Shown one piece after another: positions 1 through 6,047 of a stretch of 6,723 nt of DNA (position 1 is its first letter; every line of letters starts with the position of its first letter). The notes under the pieces are model-generated. The model had not been told where the DNA came from. It did not search any database and saw only the letters and a list, made by a program, of their open reading frames with translations. The position numbers were made by a program, and so were the translations under genes. This stretch comes from Chlamydiota bacterium (GTDB lineage Bacteria > Chlamydiota > Chlamydiia > Chlamydiales > Rhabdochlamydiaceae): NCBI GenBank assembly GCA_023265495.1, contig JAHFTP010000098.1, positions 1 to 6,723 of the forward strand. Reading direction: 5' to 3'.

Positions 1-1333
1 GAAGCTCCTGCGTTTCTAAGTCGGATTTAGTCTCTTCCGATTTTTTGGGATACAGCACCGTCCAGCCCGGCTCCACCACTCTGACACCTCTTGCTTGAAA
101 TGGCTCTTCATTAGACATACCATCAATCGTTGTCTGCAACTTAATACAAGTAGGATAAAATACAGAAATAAGCCTTGTTACGATAGCGTCATAGACCGCT
201 TGAGACTGTACCGGAAGCCCCTGCGGCAGCTTCCCTGTAGGGATAAGAGCATGGTGGTCGGCCACTTTTTTATCGTTCACAATGCGGTTAGAAAAGGTTA
301 GCTTCGAGAGATCCAAAGCTCCGATTTCTTTAGGCCTTATCTTTTGTAAATTCTCGAGCGTCTTCACCACTTGGCCTTTCATATCCTGTGTGAGGTAACG
401 AGAATCCGTCCTCGGATAGGTGATAAACTTTTGCTCGTACAAGGTTTGAGCCACCTGCAAGGTGTCTGCTGCCGACATCCCCATCTTGCGGTTCATGTCT
501 CTTTGGAGCTCTGTTAAATCGTAGAGAAGAGGAGGATGTTCATTTTCCTTCTTACTTCCCACCTTCTCTATAGCAAAAGGATGATCTTTTACCTTAGCAA
601 GCAGCAAATCTGCTTTCTCTTTCGAGGGGAAGCGATCTCCTTTCCATTTGAATGTTGTCTCTTTGTACTTTGTACAAAGCTCCCAAAAGGGCTCTGCTTT
701 AAAATTGCGAATCTCGTCATCGCGTTTGACTATCATCGCCAGCACAGGAGTCTGTACTCTACCCACACTCCAAAGCGTCTTACCCTGACCGTAGCGCACA
801 GTAAAATTACGTGTTGCATTAAGCCCCACAATCCAGTCAGCTTCGCTTCGACATTTGGCTGCAGCGTACAAATTATCATAGCTGCTGCCTCCTTTAAGAT
901 TTTGGAATGCAGCACCTATCGCCTCCTCCGTAAGGGAAGATAGCCACAGCCGTTTCCACGGTTTCTTTTCACACCTCGTCATCGTAAGGATATAGCGGAA
1001 TATGAGCTCTCCCTCTCGTCCGGCGTCCGTTGCACATATCAGCTCATCTGCCGCTTTCATTAGTTTCTCTATAATAGAAAACTGCTTCTTGATCCCTTTG
1101 TCTTCCACCACCTTTAAGGCAAACTCTTTAGGAATAAAGGGAAGTGTGGCCAAGATCCATCTCTTTAAAGAAGGGTCGTATTCTTCCGGATCTTTTAATG
1201 CAATAAGATGGCCAAAAGCCCATGTGACCTGATACCCATTTCCTTCGTAATAGCCATCATGGCGCTGCTTGGCACCTAGATGCGCGGCAATATCACGAGC
1301 TACGGAGGGCTTTTCTGCAAGAATGACTTTCAT
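1..1333 (-). CDS. topB: DNA topoisomerase III (type IA), N-terminal part, cut by left edge
   Basis: Type IA topoisomerases cut one DNA strand through a tyrosine and pass another through the gap; TopB mainly decatenates replication and recombination intermediates. I translated the minus strand from ATG 1333-1331 and found 444 codons with no stop; the C-terminus lies outside the window. The Toprim domain opens with MKVILAEKPS, giving the conserved Glu7 and Lys8. The motif DAGREGE gives Asp103 and Glu107; Gly at 105 replaces the second Asp of the E. coli enzyme, which is normal for the Bacillus/Bacteroidetes-type TopB subfamily. SVGRVQTPV follows, then the active-site motif ITYPRTDSRYL with catalytic Tyr306, then VADHHALIPT. 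The motifs place it firmly in TopB rather than TopA. No clear Shine-Dalgarno sequence precedes the ATG. The long plus-strand open frames across this region are antisense shadows. Confidence 0.95.
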   Translation of the reverse strand, partial: MKVILAEKPSVARDIAAHLGAKQRHDGYYEGNGYQVTWAFGHLIALKDPEEYDPSLKRWILATLPFIPKEFALKVVEDKGIKKQFSIIEKLMKAADELICATDAGREGELIFRYILTMTRCEKKPWKRLWLSSLTEEAIGAAFQNLKGGSSYDNLYAAAKCRSEADWIVGLNATRNFTVRYGQGKTLWSVGRVQTPVLAMIVKRDDEIRNFKAEPFWELCTKYKETTFKWKGDRFPSKEKADLLLAKVKDHPFAIEKVGSKKENEHPPLLYDLTELQRDMNRKMGMSAADTLQVAQTLYEQKFITYPRTDSRYLTQDMKGQVVKTLENLQKIRPKEIGALDLSKLTFSNRIVNDKKVADHHALIPTGKLPQGLPVQSQAVYDAIVTRLISVFYPTCIKLQTTIDGMSNEEPFQARGVRVVEPGWTVLYPKKSEETKSDLETQEL

Positions 1334-1357
1334 AGACTTTGTTAAAATAAAAATCCT

Positions 1358-1387
1358 ATTTTGTCACTAGAGCTCCCATTTTTGCAA
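1358..1387 (-). promoter_or_regulatory. Possible topB promoter
   Basis: Read on the minus strand, TTGCAA (1387-1382) and CAAAAT (1363-1358) are separated by 18 bp and would start transcription roughly 15-20 bases upstream of the topB ATG. The match to the major sigma-factor consensus is only moderate, so this is a weak prediction. It lies between the upstream palindrome and the topB start, where an independent promoter would be needed if the palindrome terminates transcription from the 708-residue gene. Confidence 0.25.
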
Positions 1388-1412
1388 ATATTCTTTCTCC
1401 CTCTTACATAAA

Positions 1413-1440
1413 AGGCAGAGAAGATCGATCTTCTCTGCCT
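1413..1440 (-). terminator. Perfect 28-bp palindrome, likely intrinsic terminator of the 708-residue gene
   Basis: The half-site AGGCAGAGAAGATC is followed directly by its exact reverse complement. In RNA this folds into a hairpin of about 12 bp with a GATC loop. On the minus strand the stem runs into a short T run (four T, 1413-1410) before ATGTAAG; on the plus strand no T run follows. It lies 13 bp past the stop codon of the minus-strand 708-residue gene, the expected place for its terminator. The T tract is short, so termination may be partial, or the palindrome could instead or also bind a protein upstream of topB. Confidence 0.6.
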
Positions 1441-1453
1441 AGAGGGCAAATAC

Positions 1454-3580
1454 CTACCGGCGATTCTCTTGCGAAGACAGCTCAGATAACACGTCTTGGA
1501 GGACCTGATCCGCTTGCGCGTTTTCTTCCTGCCTCTCTGACAAAATCTTACCTAGCTCTCCTACCGTCATCTTGCTTATCCCATCAAGGAAGTGACGTCC
1601 TTTCACACTCTCAGTCCTTTGACGATAGATCGCCTCCCGCACTGCTGTCTGCTCCTCCTTGGACACCCGCTTAGAATAATAGCTACGGACATCCTCCTCA
1701 CTCGCGTTTTGGATCCGCAGAAGCAGTCCTCTCAAGGAAGGGAAGTCGGGAGATTTTTCCATAACTTTTTTCACAGCCTTTACCACGGCAGGATCTTTTG
1801 GGGTTTTGTAAAAAAATTCCCCTCCGAAGTCATGATTACGATCTAGCTCCTTATCCTCCTCGCATACAAACTCCCTCTTCGACATATCTGCAGGGAAAAG
1901 ATCTTGCACCACCTTCTCCTTTATCGCTTTTCTATCCGCTTTAGGCAGTCGCTTCAATAAAGCAATCGTCTCTTGACTGACGATGGCAGCCTTTTGCATC
2001 TCTTTGCTCATCGACTCCAAAGAAGGATGCTCCTGATAAAATCTCTTTTCCCTTTTGGAGAGACTGTGCAGGGAGATACCGGAGGTCATCAGCCACAAGA
2101 CCCCTATCACAAGCGCCACAACTAGAGGAACAATTCCCACAGAAGAAACACTAGCTAGTACGGCCACTGCCACCAGGGAAGCTACACCAAGAGCCGTGCT
2201 AGCCCTTGCCAAAGGTTTGTCCCATTTTCCCGGAGCAGAAGAGGACTGCAGAGTCGGCTTAAAAAACACCCAGCAATCGACATACAGCATAAGAACGCCG
2301 CTCAAAACAAACAACGCCCCTGCGACAACAGGAAAAATCCCTCCTGTACAAACACAGGAGATAATGATAGCCGCTAGCCCGATAATGGAGGCGGCAAGAA
2401 TGACCCAATTCCAGTGCTTTTTGTCTTGCACAGACTGTTGCACTTTTTTTACTAGAGTTTGCGCCTCTGTTACCGCCTCGTTTCTAATGAGCTCATCCTC
2501 TTGCCCTAGCCTCCCATTCAGGTTAGAAGCCACAGCCTGCTCGATTCGTTGGACGCACTCTCCGGAAACAGCGAAAGCTATCCGGCTCCGGTCTTTTGCT
2601 TTTTGTCTTGCCGTACACACAGCCAAACCAAGCCGTTCCACCCTACTAAGAGGGGAGTTGTCTTGAGGAAGGCCACCAGCATCTTCTAGCATACGGTCTA
2701 CGATCGCCTCAACAACCTTTTTCTTCCTTCCACGCCCAAGGGCTTTAATTTCTCCCCTTAGGAAAAGGCGAGCCTCCTGTTTCAACTTGTTAGAGAGGCC
2801 TTCCCCATGTTCGGCTCTCATCTGTTCCAGCACCGTTTGCTCCGTCGTCTTTCCCAGTTCTTTTTCAAAGAATTGCAGATATTTTTGCAGATTCTTCGCA
2901 TCGTCAAGCTGGCTTGGATCTTTGTCTTTGTGCAGATCCTGCTCAAAGCTTTTGTAACGCCACAGCTTCCACCCACACCAGATGGACAAGATGCCATACA
3001 TAACGCCAAAAAGGGCAATGCCAAGAAAGCCGGTCCAGTAGGACACTCTTCCTACTAGACTAACCGAGTGCATCGTCTGCGGACTATTGGCTAGGTCTGC
3101 TACCACAGACGTCGGCCTGTAAGCAGCAAACAGGGCACCTGCCGCCATTTGTGTAGCGCCTCTTGCCACATCAGTTCCCGCCTCCACCATACCGGGCGAA
3201 TTATCGATTTTATGCGCCGCTTCAAACCTATCCCAAGCCTGGCATGCAGCTACACCTCCTTGCACTGCGTTAAATGCCGTAGTACTCCCTTCAACTGCAA
3301 AAACGGGGGAGGCCGCCTGCACTACGTTCCCATAGGATGGCTTGATCGTTTGCATTTCACTTACCGTATAACGAGATAGAGAGGAGAAATCAGCTGCCGT
3401 ATCTGCACCAGCATCCGCCCCAGTTACTCGACTAGGCCCGGGAGCAAAGCACCCCCCTCCCACTGCATCGCGAAAAACAATCTGCCATAGCTGTTGTTGC
3501 GCGGAAATGTCCGGAGACCCGCCTTCCTGATCACGAATCGGCTGATCTGTCCCACCTCTACATACATTTGCTGTTACCAT
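1454..3580 (-). CDS. Unrecognised 708-residue multi-pass membrane protein; candidate chlamydial secreted or inclusion-membrane protein
   Basis: I do not recognise a named family. The ATG at 3580-3578 is supported by a strong ribosome binding site, AGGAGGGG on the minus strand (3591-3584), with AGGAGG five bases from the start. Residues 1-175 are Ala/Gly/Ser/Thr-rich with no cleavable signal peptide. One hydrophobic segment lies at about 183-207. Residues 208-388 are charged and helical, including GRGRKKK near 282-288. Two closely spaced hydrophobic pairs follow, at about 389-411 with 414-438, and about 462-480 with 482-505. Residues 506-708 form a highly charged helical tail. Paired hydrophobic segments joined by a very short loop are a known hallmark of chlamydial Inc proteins, but Incs are usually much smaller. 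A role at the inclusion membrane or as a type III substrate is inference only. It is probably monocistronic: a palindrome follows its stop and an AT-rich intergenic region precedes it. Confidence 0.85.
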   Translation of the reverse strand: MVTANVCRGGTDQPIRDQEGGSPDISAQQQLWQIVFRDAVGGGCFAPGPSRVTGADAGADTAADFSSLSRYTVSEMQTIKPSYGNVVQAASPVFAVEGSTTAFNAVQGGVAACQAWDRFEAAHKIDNSPGMVEAGTDVARGATQMAAGALFAAYRPTSVVADLANSPQTMHSVSLVGRVSYWTGFLGIALFGVMYGILSIWCGWKLWRYKSFEQDLHKDKDPSQLDDAKNLQKYLQFFEKELGKTTEQTVLEQMRAEHGEGLSNKLKQEARLFLRGEIKALGRGRKKKVVEAIVDRMLEDAGGLPQDNSPLSRVERLGLAVCTARQKAKDRSRIAFAVSGECVQRIEQAVASNLNGRLGQEDELIRNEAVTEAQTLVKKVQQSVQDKKHWNWVILAASIIGLAAIIISCVCTGGIFPVVAGALFVLSGVLMLYVDCWVFFKPTLQSSSAPGKWDKPLARASTALGVASLVAVAVLASVSSVGIVPLVVALVIGVLWLMTSGISLHSLSKREKRFYQEHPSLESMSKEMQKAAIVSQETIALLKRLPKADRKAIKEKVVQDLFPADMSKREFVCEEDKELDRNHDFGGEFFYKTPKDPAVVKAVKKVMEKSPDFPSLRGLLLRIQNASEEDVRSYYSKRVSKEEQTAVREAIYRQRTESVKGRHFLDGISKMTVGELGKILSERQEENAQADQVLQDVLSELSSQENRR

Positions 3581-3711
3581 AAACCCCTCCTATTACATCT
3601 TACCTATAAATTTTTACTAAAATTTAATAATTTATTATTAAGTAATAATTACTAAGACGCCGAAGTTATTTTCGACTACTTGTTTTTAAAAAATAAATGT
3701 GAGTGTTTTTA

Positions 3712-3745
3712 ATTATATTAGTAAGCTTGAGCTTACTAATATTAT
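3712..3745. repeat. 34-bp inverted repeat (15-bp arms, one mismatch)
   Basis: The arms, 3712-3726 and 3731-3745, pair at 14 of 15 positions around a TTGA loop; the core half-site is ATATTAGTAAGC. Neither strand has a T run after the stem (TAGAAAGG follows on the plus side and TAAAAACAC on the minus side), so it does not look like an intrinsic terminator. Its right arm ends a few bases before the ribosome binding site of a possible small gene at 3760. It could be an operator for a dimeric regulator or a 5' leader structure; the sequence alone does not decide. Confidence 0.6.
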
Positions 3746-3759
3746 AGAAAGGACGCGCC

Positions 3760-3831
3760 ATGAAATACCATGATGACCTCGGGAGAGGTCACAGAAAATC
3801 GACGATCTGTTATTTTTTCGTGTTTTCATAA
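3760..3831 (+). CDS. Possible 23-residue small protein
   Basis: An ATG at 3760 opens a frame of 23 codons ending in TAA (3829-3831). The case for translation is a good ribosome binding site, AAAGGA at 3748-3753, six bases before the ATG. The peptide starts MKYHDDLGRGHRK, hydrophilic and basic, and ends in a short aromatic stretch, CYFFVFS. It resembles nothing I recognise. It also contains a stable RNA hairpin (3774-3791), so the locus could instead be a leader or small RNA with a chance frame. A frame this short with a fair ribosome binding site can occur by chance in 500 bp, hence the low confidence. Confidence 0.25.
   Translation: MKYHDDLGRGHRKSTICYFFVFS
3774..3791 (+). other. Hairpin with GNRA-type tetraloop in the intergenic region
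   Basis: TGACCTC and GAGGTCA form a perfect 7-bp stem around the loop GGGA, which fits the GNRA tetraloop rule and is closed by a C-G pair. It is an island of higher GC in an AT-rich region. About 20 bases further on, a weak 5-bp stem (ACAGA 3791-3795 with TCTGT 3806-3810) runs into TATTTTTT (3811-3818). Together these could be the 3' part of a small transcript ending near 3818, but the stem next to the T run is weak. GNRA tetraloops are selected for in structured RNAs, which makes chance less attractive without excluding it. Confidence 0.4.
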
Positions 3832-4033
3832 TAGCACTTTTGTTGCGTTATTTACAATAATAGCTAATTTTTTTATATCTGTCAATCTAATTTTATCTAC
3901 TTATAACATAAACAGATATGTAAACAGAAAAATTATATAAACTATTTTAAATTAGCACATTGCACTTAAGAATAAGGAAAAAGAAGTAACGACCAACCTC
4001 CTTTCGAAAGAAACACAGGCCCAATAAATATTC

Positions 4034-4063
4034 TTGCTTCAATTAGAAATAAACTGTTAAGAT
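4034..4063 (+). promoter_or_regulatory. Probable promoter of the rpmB gene run
   Basis: TTGCTT (4034-4039) and TAAGAT (4058-4063) are 18 bp apart, matching the major sigma-factor consensus at three and four of six positions. Transcription would start near 4070, giving a leader of about 33 bases before the rpmB ATG. Its position just upstream of the first plus-strand gene supports it. It would drive rpmB, the PLD-like gene, the MarC gene and truA, as no other promoter is evident between them. Confidence 0.45.
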
Positions 4064-4102
4064 CTCCGGCTAAACGAAAAAAATTATAAGGGAGTCAAAA
4101 TC

Positions 4103-4378
4103 ATGTCTAAACGATGTCAAGTGACCGGCAAAACGCCTGTCAGAGGCAATAGATATGCCATCCGCGGTATTGCAAAGAAGAAAAAAGGTGTGGGCCTAAA
4201 AGTCACAGGAATCACAAAACGTCGTTTCCTGCCGAATCTTGTGAAAAAGAGATTTTGGTTTGTGGAAGAAAATCGTTTCATCACCCTCCGCCTCGCCACT
4301 TCTGCTATGAGAACCATAGATAAAGTAGGTTTAGCTACGGTCATTCGCAAACTGCGAGCTTCCGGAGTCACTGTATAG
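4103..4378 (+). CDS. rpmB: 50S ribosomal protein L28
   Basis: L28 is a small basic protein of the large ribosomal subunit that binds 23S rRNA. The 91-residue product has the family N-terminus, with CQVTGKTPVRGN followed by a basic stretch (KKKKGVGLKVTG) and TKRRFLPNL, and the central segment FWFVEENRFITLRLATSAMR. The pattern, including GIAKKKKGVGLKVTG near residues 23-37, is strongly reminiscent of chlamydial L28. In the four-cysteine zinc-binding form of L28 the first pair is CxxC; here only Cys5 is present, so this is the zinc-independent form. The start is fixed by AAGGGAG (4088-4094), eight bases before the ATG. It heads a compact plus-strand gene run: the next coding region can begin eight bases after its TAG. 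Confidence 0.97.
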   Translation: MSKRCQVTGKTPVRGNRYAIRGIAKKKKGVGLKVTGITKRRFLPNLVKKRFWFVEENRFITLRLATSAMRTIDKVGLATVIRKLRASGVTV

Positions 4379-4384
4379 GTATCT

Positions 4385-4405
4385 TTTTGCCTTTCTCCGG
4401 CAAAA
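4385..4405 (+). promoter_or_regulatory. Hairpin covering the predicted start codon of the PLD-like gene
   Basis: TTTTGCC (4385-4391) and GGCAAAA (4399-4405) form a perfect 7-bp stem with a seven-base loop. The TTG start at 4387-4389 lies inside the left arm. The arms run T-rich then A-rich, opposite to an intrinsic terminator, and no T run follows. A ribosome finishing rpmB would reach this site, so the hairpin might make translation of the PLD-like gene depend on rpmB translation. That role is inferred; the structure is seen. Confidence 0.4.
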
Positions 4406-5388
4406 TAAAACATACCGGCATTCATCTGAGTAAAGCCCTTGCCTTGGCAGGGGTTTTACTATTTTTTGGTGTTGTAGTATGGGACTCTATCCATCCGCCG
4501 ATCCCCTCACAGCAAAATCCTATCGTCTTCTACTGCTCCCATAAGCACAACCTCAAACAGATCCTTCTCCACCATCTAGGGAAAGCAAAAAAGTCTCTCT
4601 TTATTACCATCTACGGCCTTACAGACCTCGACGTCCTTTCCCTTTTACAGAAAAAAGCCCAAGAGATCGAAGTGGAGGTTTTTTTTGATAGCGAAGGCTC
4701 TAAACAATTAGCGAAGGAAGGAACATCCTTTTTTCCTTGCGCTCCGATACGCTCCGGAGGCCTAGCCCACAGGAAAATCGTGGTCATTGATGACAGGTTA
4801 GTCCTTTTAGGCTCGGCCAATATGACGCCCCAATCGCTGAAGATGCATGATAACATCGTAGTAGCTCTGGAACATGAGCCGCTCAGTCATTTCCTAAAAT
4901 ACTCCCTAGAAAACGAGCTTTCTTTTTCGATCTCAGGACAAAGAGCCAAGATCCACCTCCTTCCGGATACAGATAAAAAGGCCTTGAGCGACATTTTACA
5001 GGCTCTTCACCTGGCTAAAAAAAGAATTTGCATCGCTATGTTCACCTTCACACATCCGACTCTTATAGAAGCCCTCATAGAGGCCCATAGAAGAGGCGTC
5101 CTCGTCCAGGTCGCCCTAGACCATTACTCCGCTAAAGGAGCCAGTCAATCGTGTAAACAAACCCTAGAAAATGAGGGGATCTGCTTAAAACAGAGCCAAG
5201 GAGGAAAACTCCTCCATCATAAGTGGTGTTGGATTGATGAGGAAATCTTCCTCCTTGGCTCTGCCAATTGGACAGAGGCCGCCTTCACTAAAAACGAAGA
5301 CTGCATCCTATGGCTTAAGGACCTAACACCGAAGCAGAACGCCTTTATTTCCTCCCTATGGAAAAAAATAGAATTGGATGCAATTTAA
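4387..5388 (+). CDS. Membrane-anchored phospholipase D-superfamily protein with two HKD motifs
   Basis: The PLD superfamily includes phospholipases, cardiolipin synthases and nucleases that act through a phosphohistidine made by paired HKD motifs. Both are intact in this 333-residue protein: His128-Lys130-Asp135 followed by GSANMT (142-147), and His277-Lys279-Asp284 followed by GSANWT (291-296). Residues 15-32 form one hydrophobic segment after a basic N-terminus, without an obvious cleavage site, suggesting a membrane anchor with the catalytic part outside the cytoplasm. I recall C. trachomatis CT084 as a PLD-superfamily protein with an uncleaved leader, two genes from rpmB (CT086); this looks like its counterpart. 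The substrate cannot be read from sequence. The start is TTG 4387, eight bases after the rpmB stop, with only AGG (4377-4379) as ribosome binding site. TTG at 4444 is an alternative but would remove the basic residues before the membrane segment. Confidence 0.9.
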   Translation: MPFSGKIKHTGIHLSKALALAGVLLFFGVVVWDSIHPPIPSQQNPIVFYCSHKHNLKQILLHHLGKAKKSLFITIYGLTDLDVLSLLQKKAQEIEVEVFFDSEGSKQLAKEGTSFFPCAPIRSGGLAHRKIVVIDDRLVLLGSANMTPQSLKMHDNIVVALEHEPLSHFLKYSLENELSFSISGQRAKIHLLPDTDKKALSDILQALHLAKKRICIAMFTFTHPTLIEALIEAHRRGVLVQVALDHYSAKGASQSCKQTLENEGICLKQSQGGKLLHHKWCWIDEEIFLLGSANWTEAAFTKNEDCILWLKDLTPKQNAFISSLWKKIELDAI

Positions 5389-5429
5389 TTCACCAGCAAC
5401 TGTATACTGAAGATAAGAAAGGCAAGATT

Positions 5430-6041
5430 ATGGCACTATTATCTGAGATTTTTTCTATAGCATTCCCTTTATTCTTACTTATGGATCCCATAGGTAACGT
5501 CCCTGTTTTTCTCACCCTGCTCAAAAATTACCCTCCTGCATTACAGAGAAAAATTATCCTGCGGTAACTCTTCATTGCTTTAGTTATTATCATAGCCTTT
5601 AATTTCATCGGAGACGTCCTGCTGTTTGCCCTAAAGGTGGATCAGCACACCATCCAAATCTCCGGAGGCATTATCCTGTTTTTGATCGCGATAAAGATGA
5701 TTTTCCCTTCGACAATCCACGAACCTAAAGACTCGGCCCTCTCCCCGGAGAAGGAGCCTTTGGTGGTGCCCCTTGCCACTCCGCTAGTTGCAGGACCAGC
5801 TGTGATCGCAGCAGTGATGCTCTACTCAAGTCAACAACCCGACGACTTCATCACCGTATCTGCCATCATCATGGCCTGGATAGGGAGCGCTATTATCTTA
5901 ATGAGTTGCAGTTTATTAAAAAAATTGCTCGGCCCAAGAGGTCTCATCGCTACAGAAAGGTTGATGGGCCTCGTACTTACCCTCATTGCCGTACAGATGT
6001 TCTTAGAAGGGTTCACAGCCTACATGCAACGCACTCACTAG
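5430..6041 (+). pseudogene. MarC/YhgN-family membrane protein interrupted by one in-frame TAA
   Basis: MarC/YhgN proteins are inner-membrane proteins of about 200 residues with around six helices and no settled function; early links of MarC to multidrug resistance were not upheld. The frame starts at ATG 5430 with ribosome binding site AAAGG (5418-5422), and runs to TAG 6039-6041, 203 codons, close to the roughly 197 of E. coli YhgN. Family landmarks are all present: LLMDPIGNVPVF (16-27), ISGGIILFLIAIKMIFP (77-93), VPLATPLVAGP (113-123) and ERLMG (176-180). The only defect is TAA at codon 46 (5565-5567), in ILR-stop-LFIAL, where YhgN has Glu (VRELLIAL); one G-to-T change from GAA would explain it. 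No frameshift accompanies it. It could be a very recent pseudogene, a sequencing error, or a stop that is read through (TAA followed by C is a weak termination context). The upstream piece alone, 45 residues, has only the first helix. Confidence 0.85.
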
Positions 6042-6047
6042 CCCCCT

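Larger units (their letters stand above)
3581..4102. other. AT-rich divergent intergenic region
   Basis: This roughly 520-bp gap separates the minus-strand 708-residue gene from plus-strand rpmB, so it should hold promoters for both directions. It is clearly richer in A/T than the flanking genes, most of all at 3600-3720 and 3830-3990. It contains the inverted repeat, small candidate gene and tetraloop hairpin listed separately, plus an 8-bp inverted repeat (ATATCTGT at 3875-3882 and ACAGATAT at 3912-3919) and a 10-bp palindrome CTTTCGAAAG at 4001-4010. Apart from these and the rpmB promoter I see no tRNA, no longer gene and no insertion-sequence ends. I could not pick a convincing promoter for the 708-residue gene; too many AT-rich hexamers fit poorly. 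Confidence 0.8.

Noticed and set aside
536..943. Plus-strand 135-codon open frame inside the topB region
   Set aside because: It is antisense to topB in the same codon phase; the topB reading carries clear family motifs and this one carries none.
2055..2666. Plus-strand 203-codon open frame inside the 708-residue gene
   Set aside because: Antisense shadow: no ribosome binding site noticed, no recognisable motif, and the minus-strand gene has a strong start and coherent membrane topology.
3791..3818. Intrinsic terminator formed by ACAGA/TCTGT and the following T run
   Set aside because: The stem has only five mostly A-U/G-C pairs with a ten-base loop, too weak to call as a separate terminator; it is kept only as part of the small-RNA idea.
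3875..3919. 8-bp inverted repeat ATATCTGT / ACAGATAT
   Set aside because: The arms are short, AT-rich and about 29 bases apart; this is expected by chance in such sequence.
3581..4102. tRNA gene, CRISPR array or insertion-sequence remnant in the intergenic region
   Set aside because: No cloverleaf or T-loop motif, no regularly spaced direct repeats and no transposase fragment were found on reading both strands.
4387..5388. Naming the PLD-like gene as cardiolipin synthase or endonuclease
   Set aside because: HKD motifs alone do not distinguish substrates, and the single N-terminal membrane segment fits several subfamilies.
5637..6041. Separate 134-residue gene starting at GTG 5637
   Set aside because: It is the in-frame continuation of the MarC/YhgN frame after the TAA, lacks its own ribosome binding site and begins in mid-domain.
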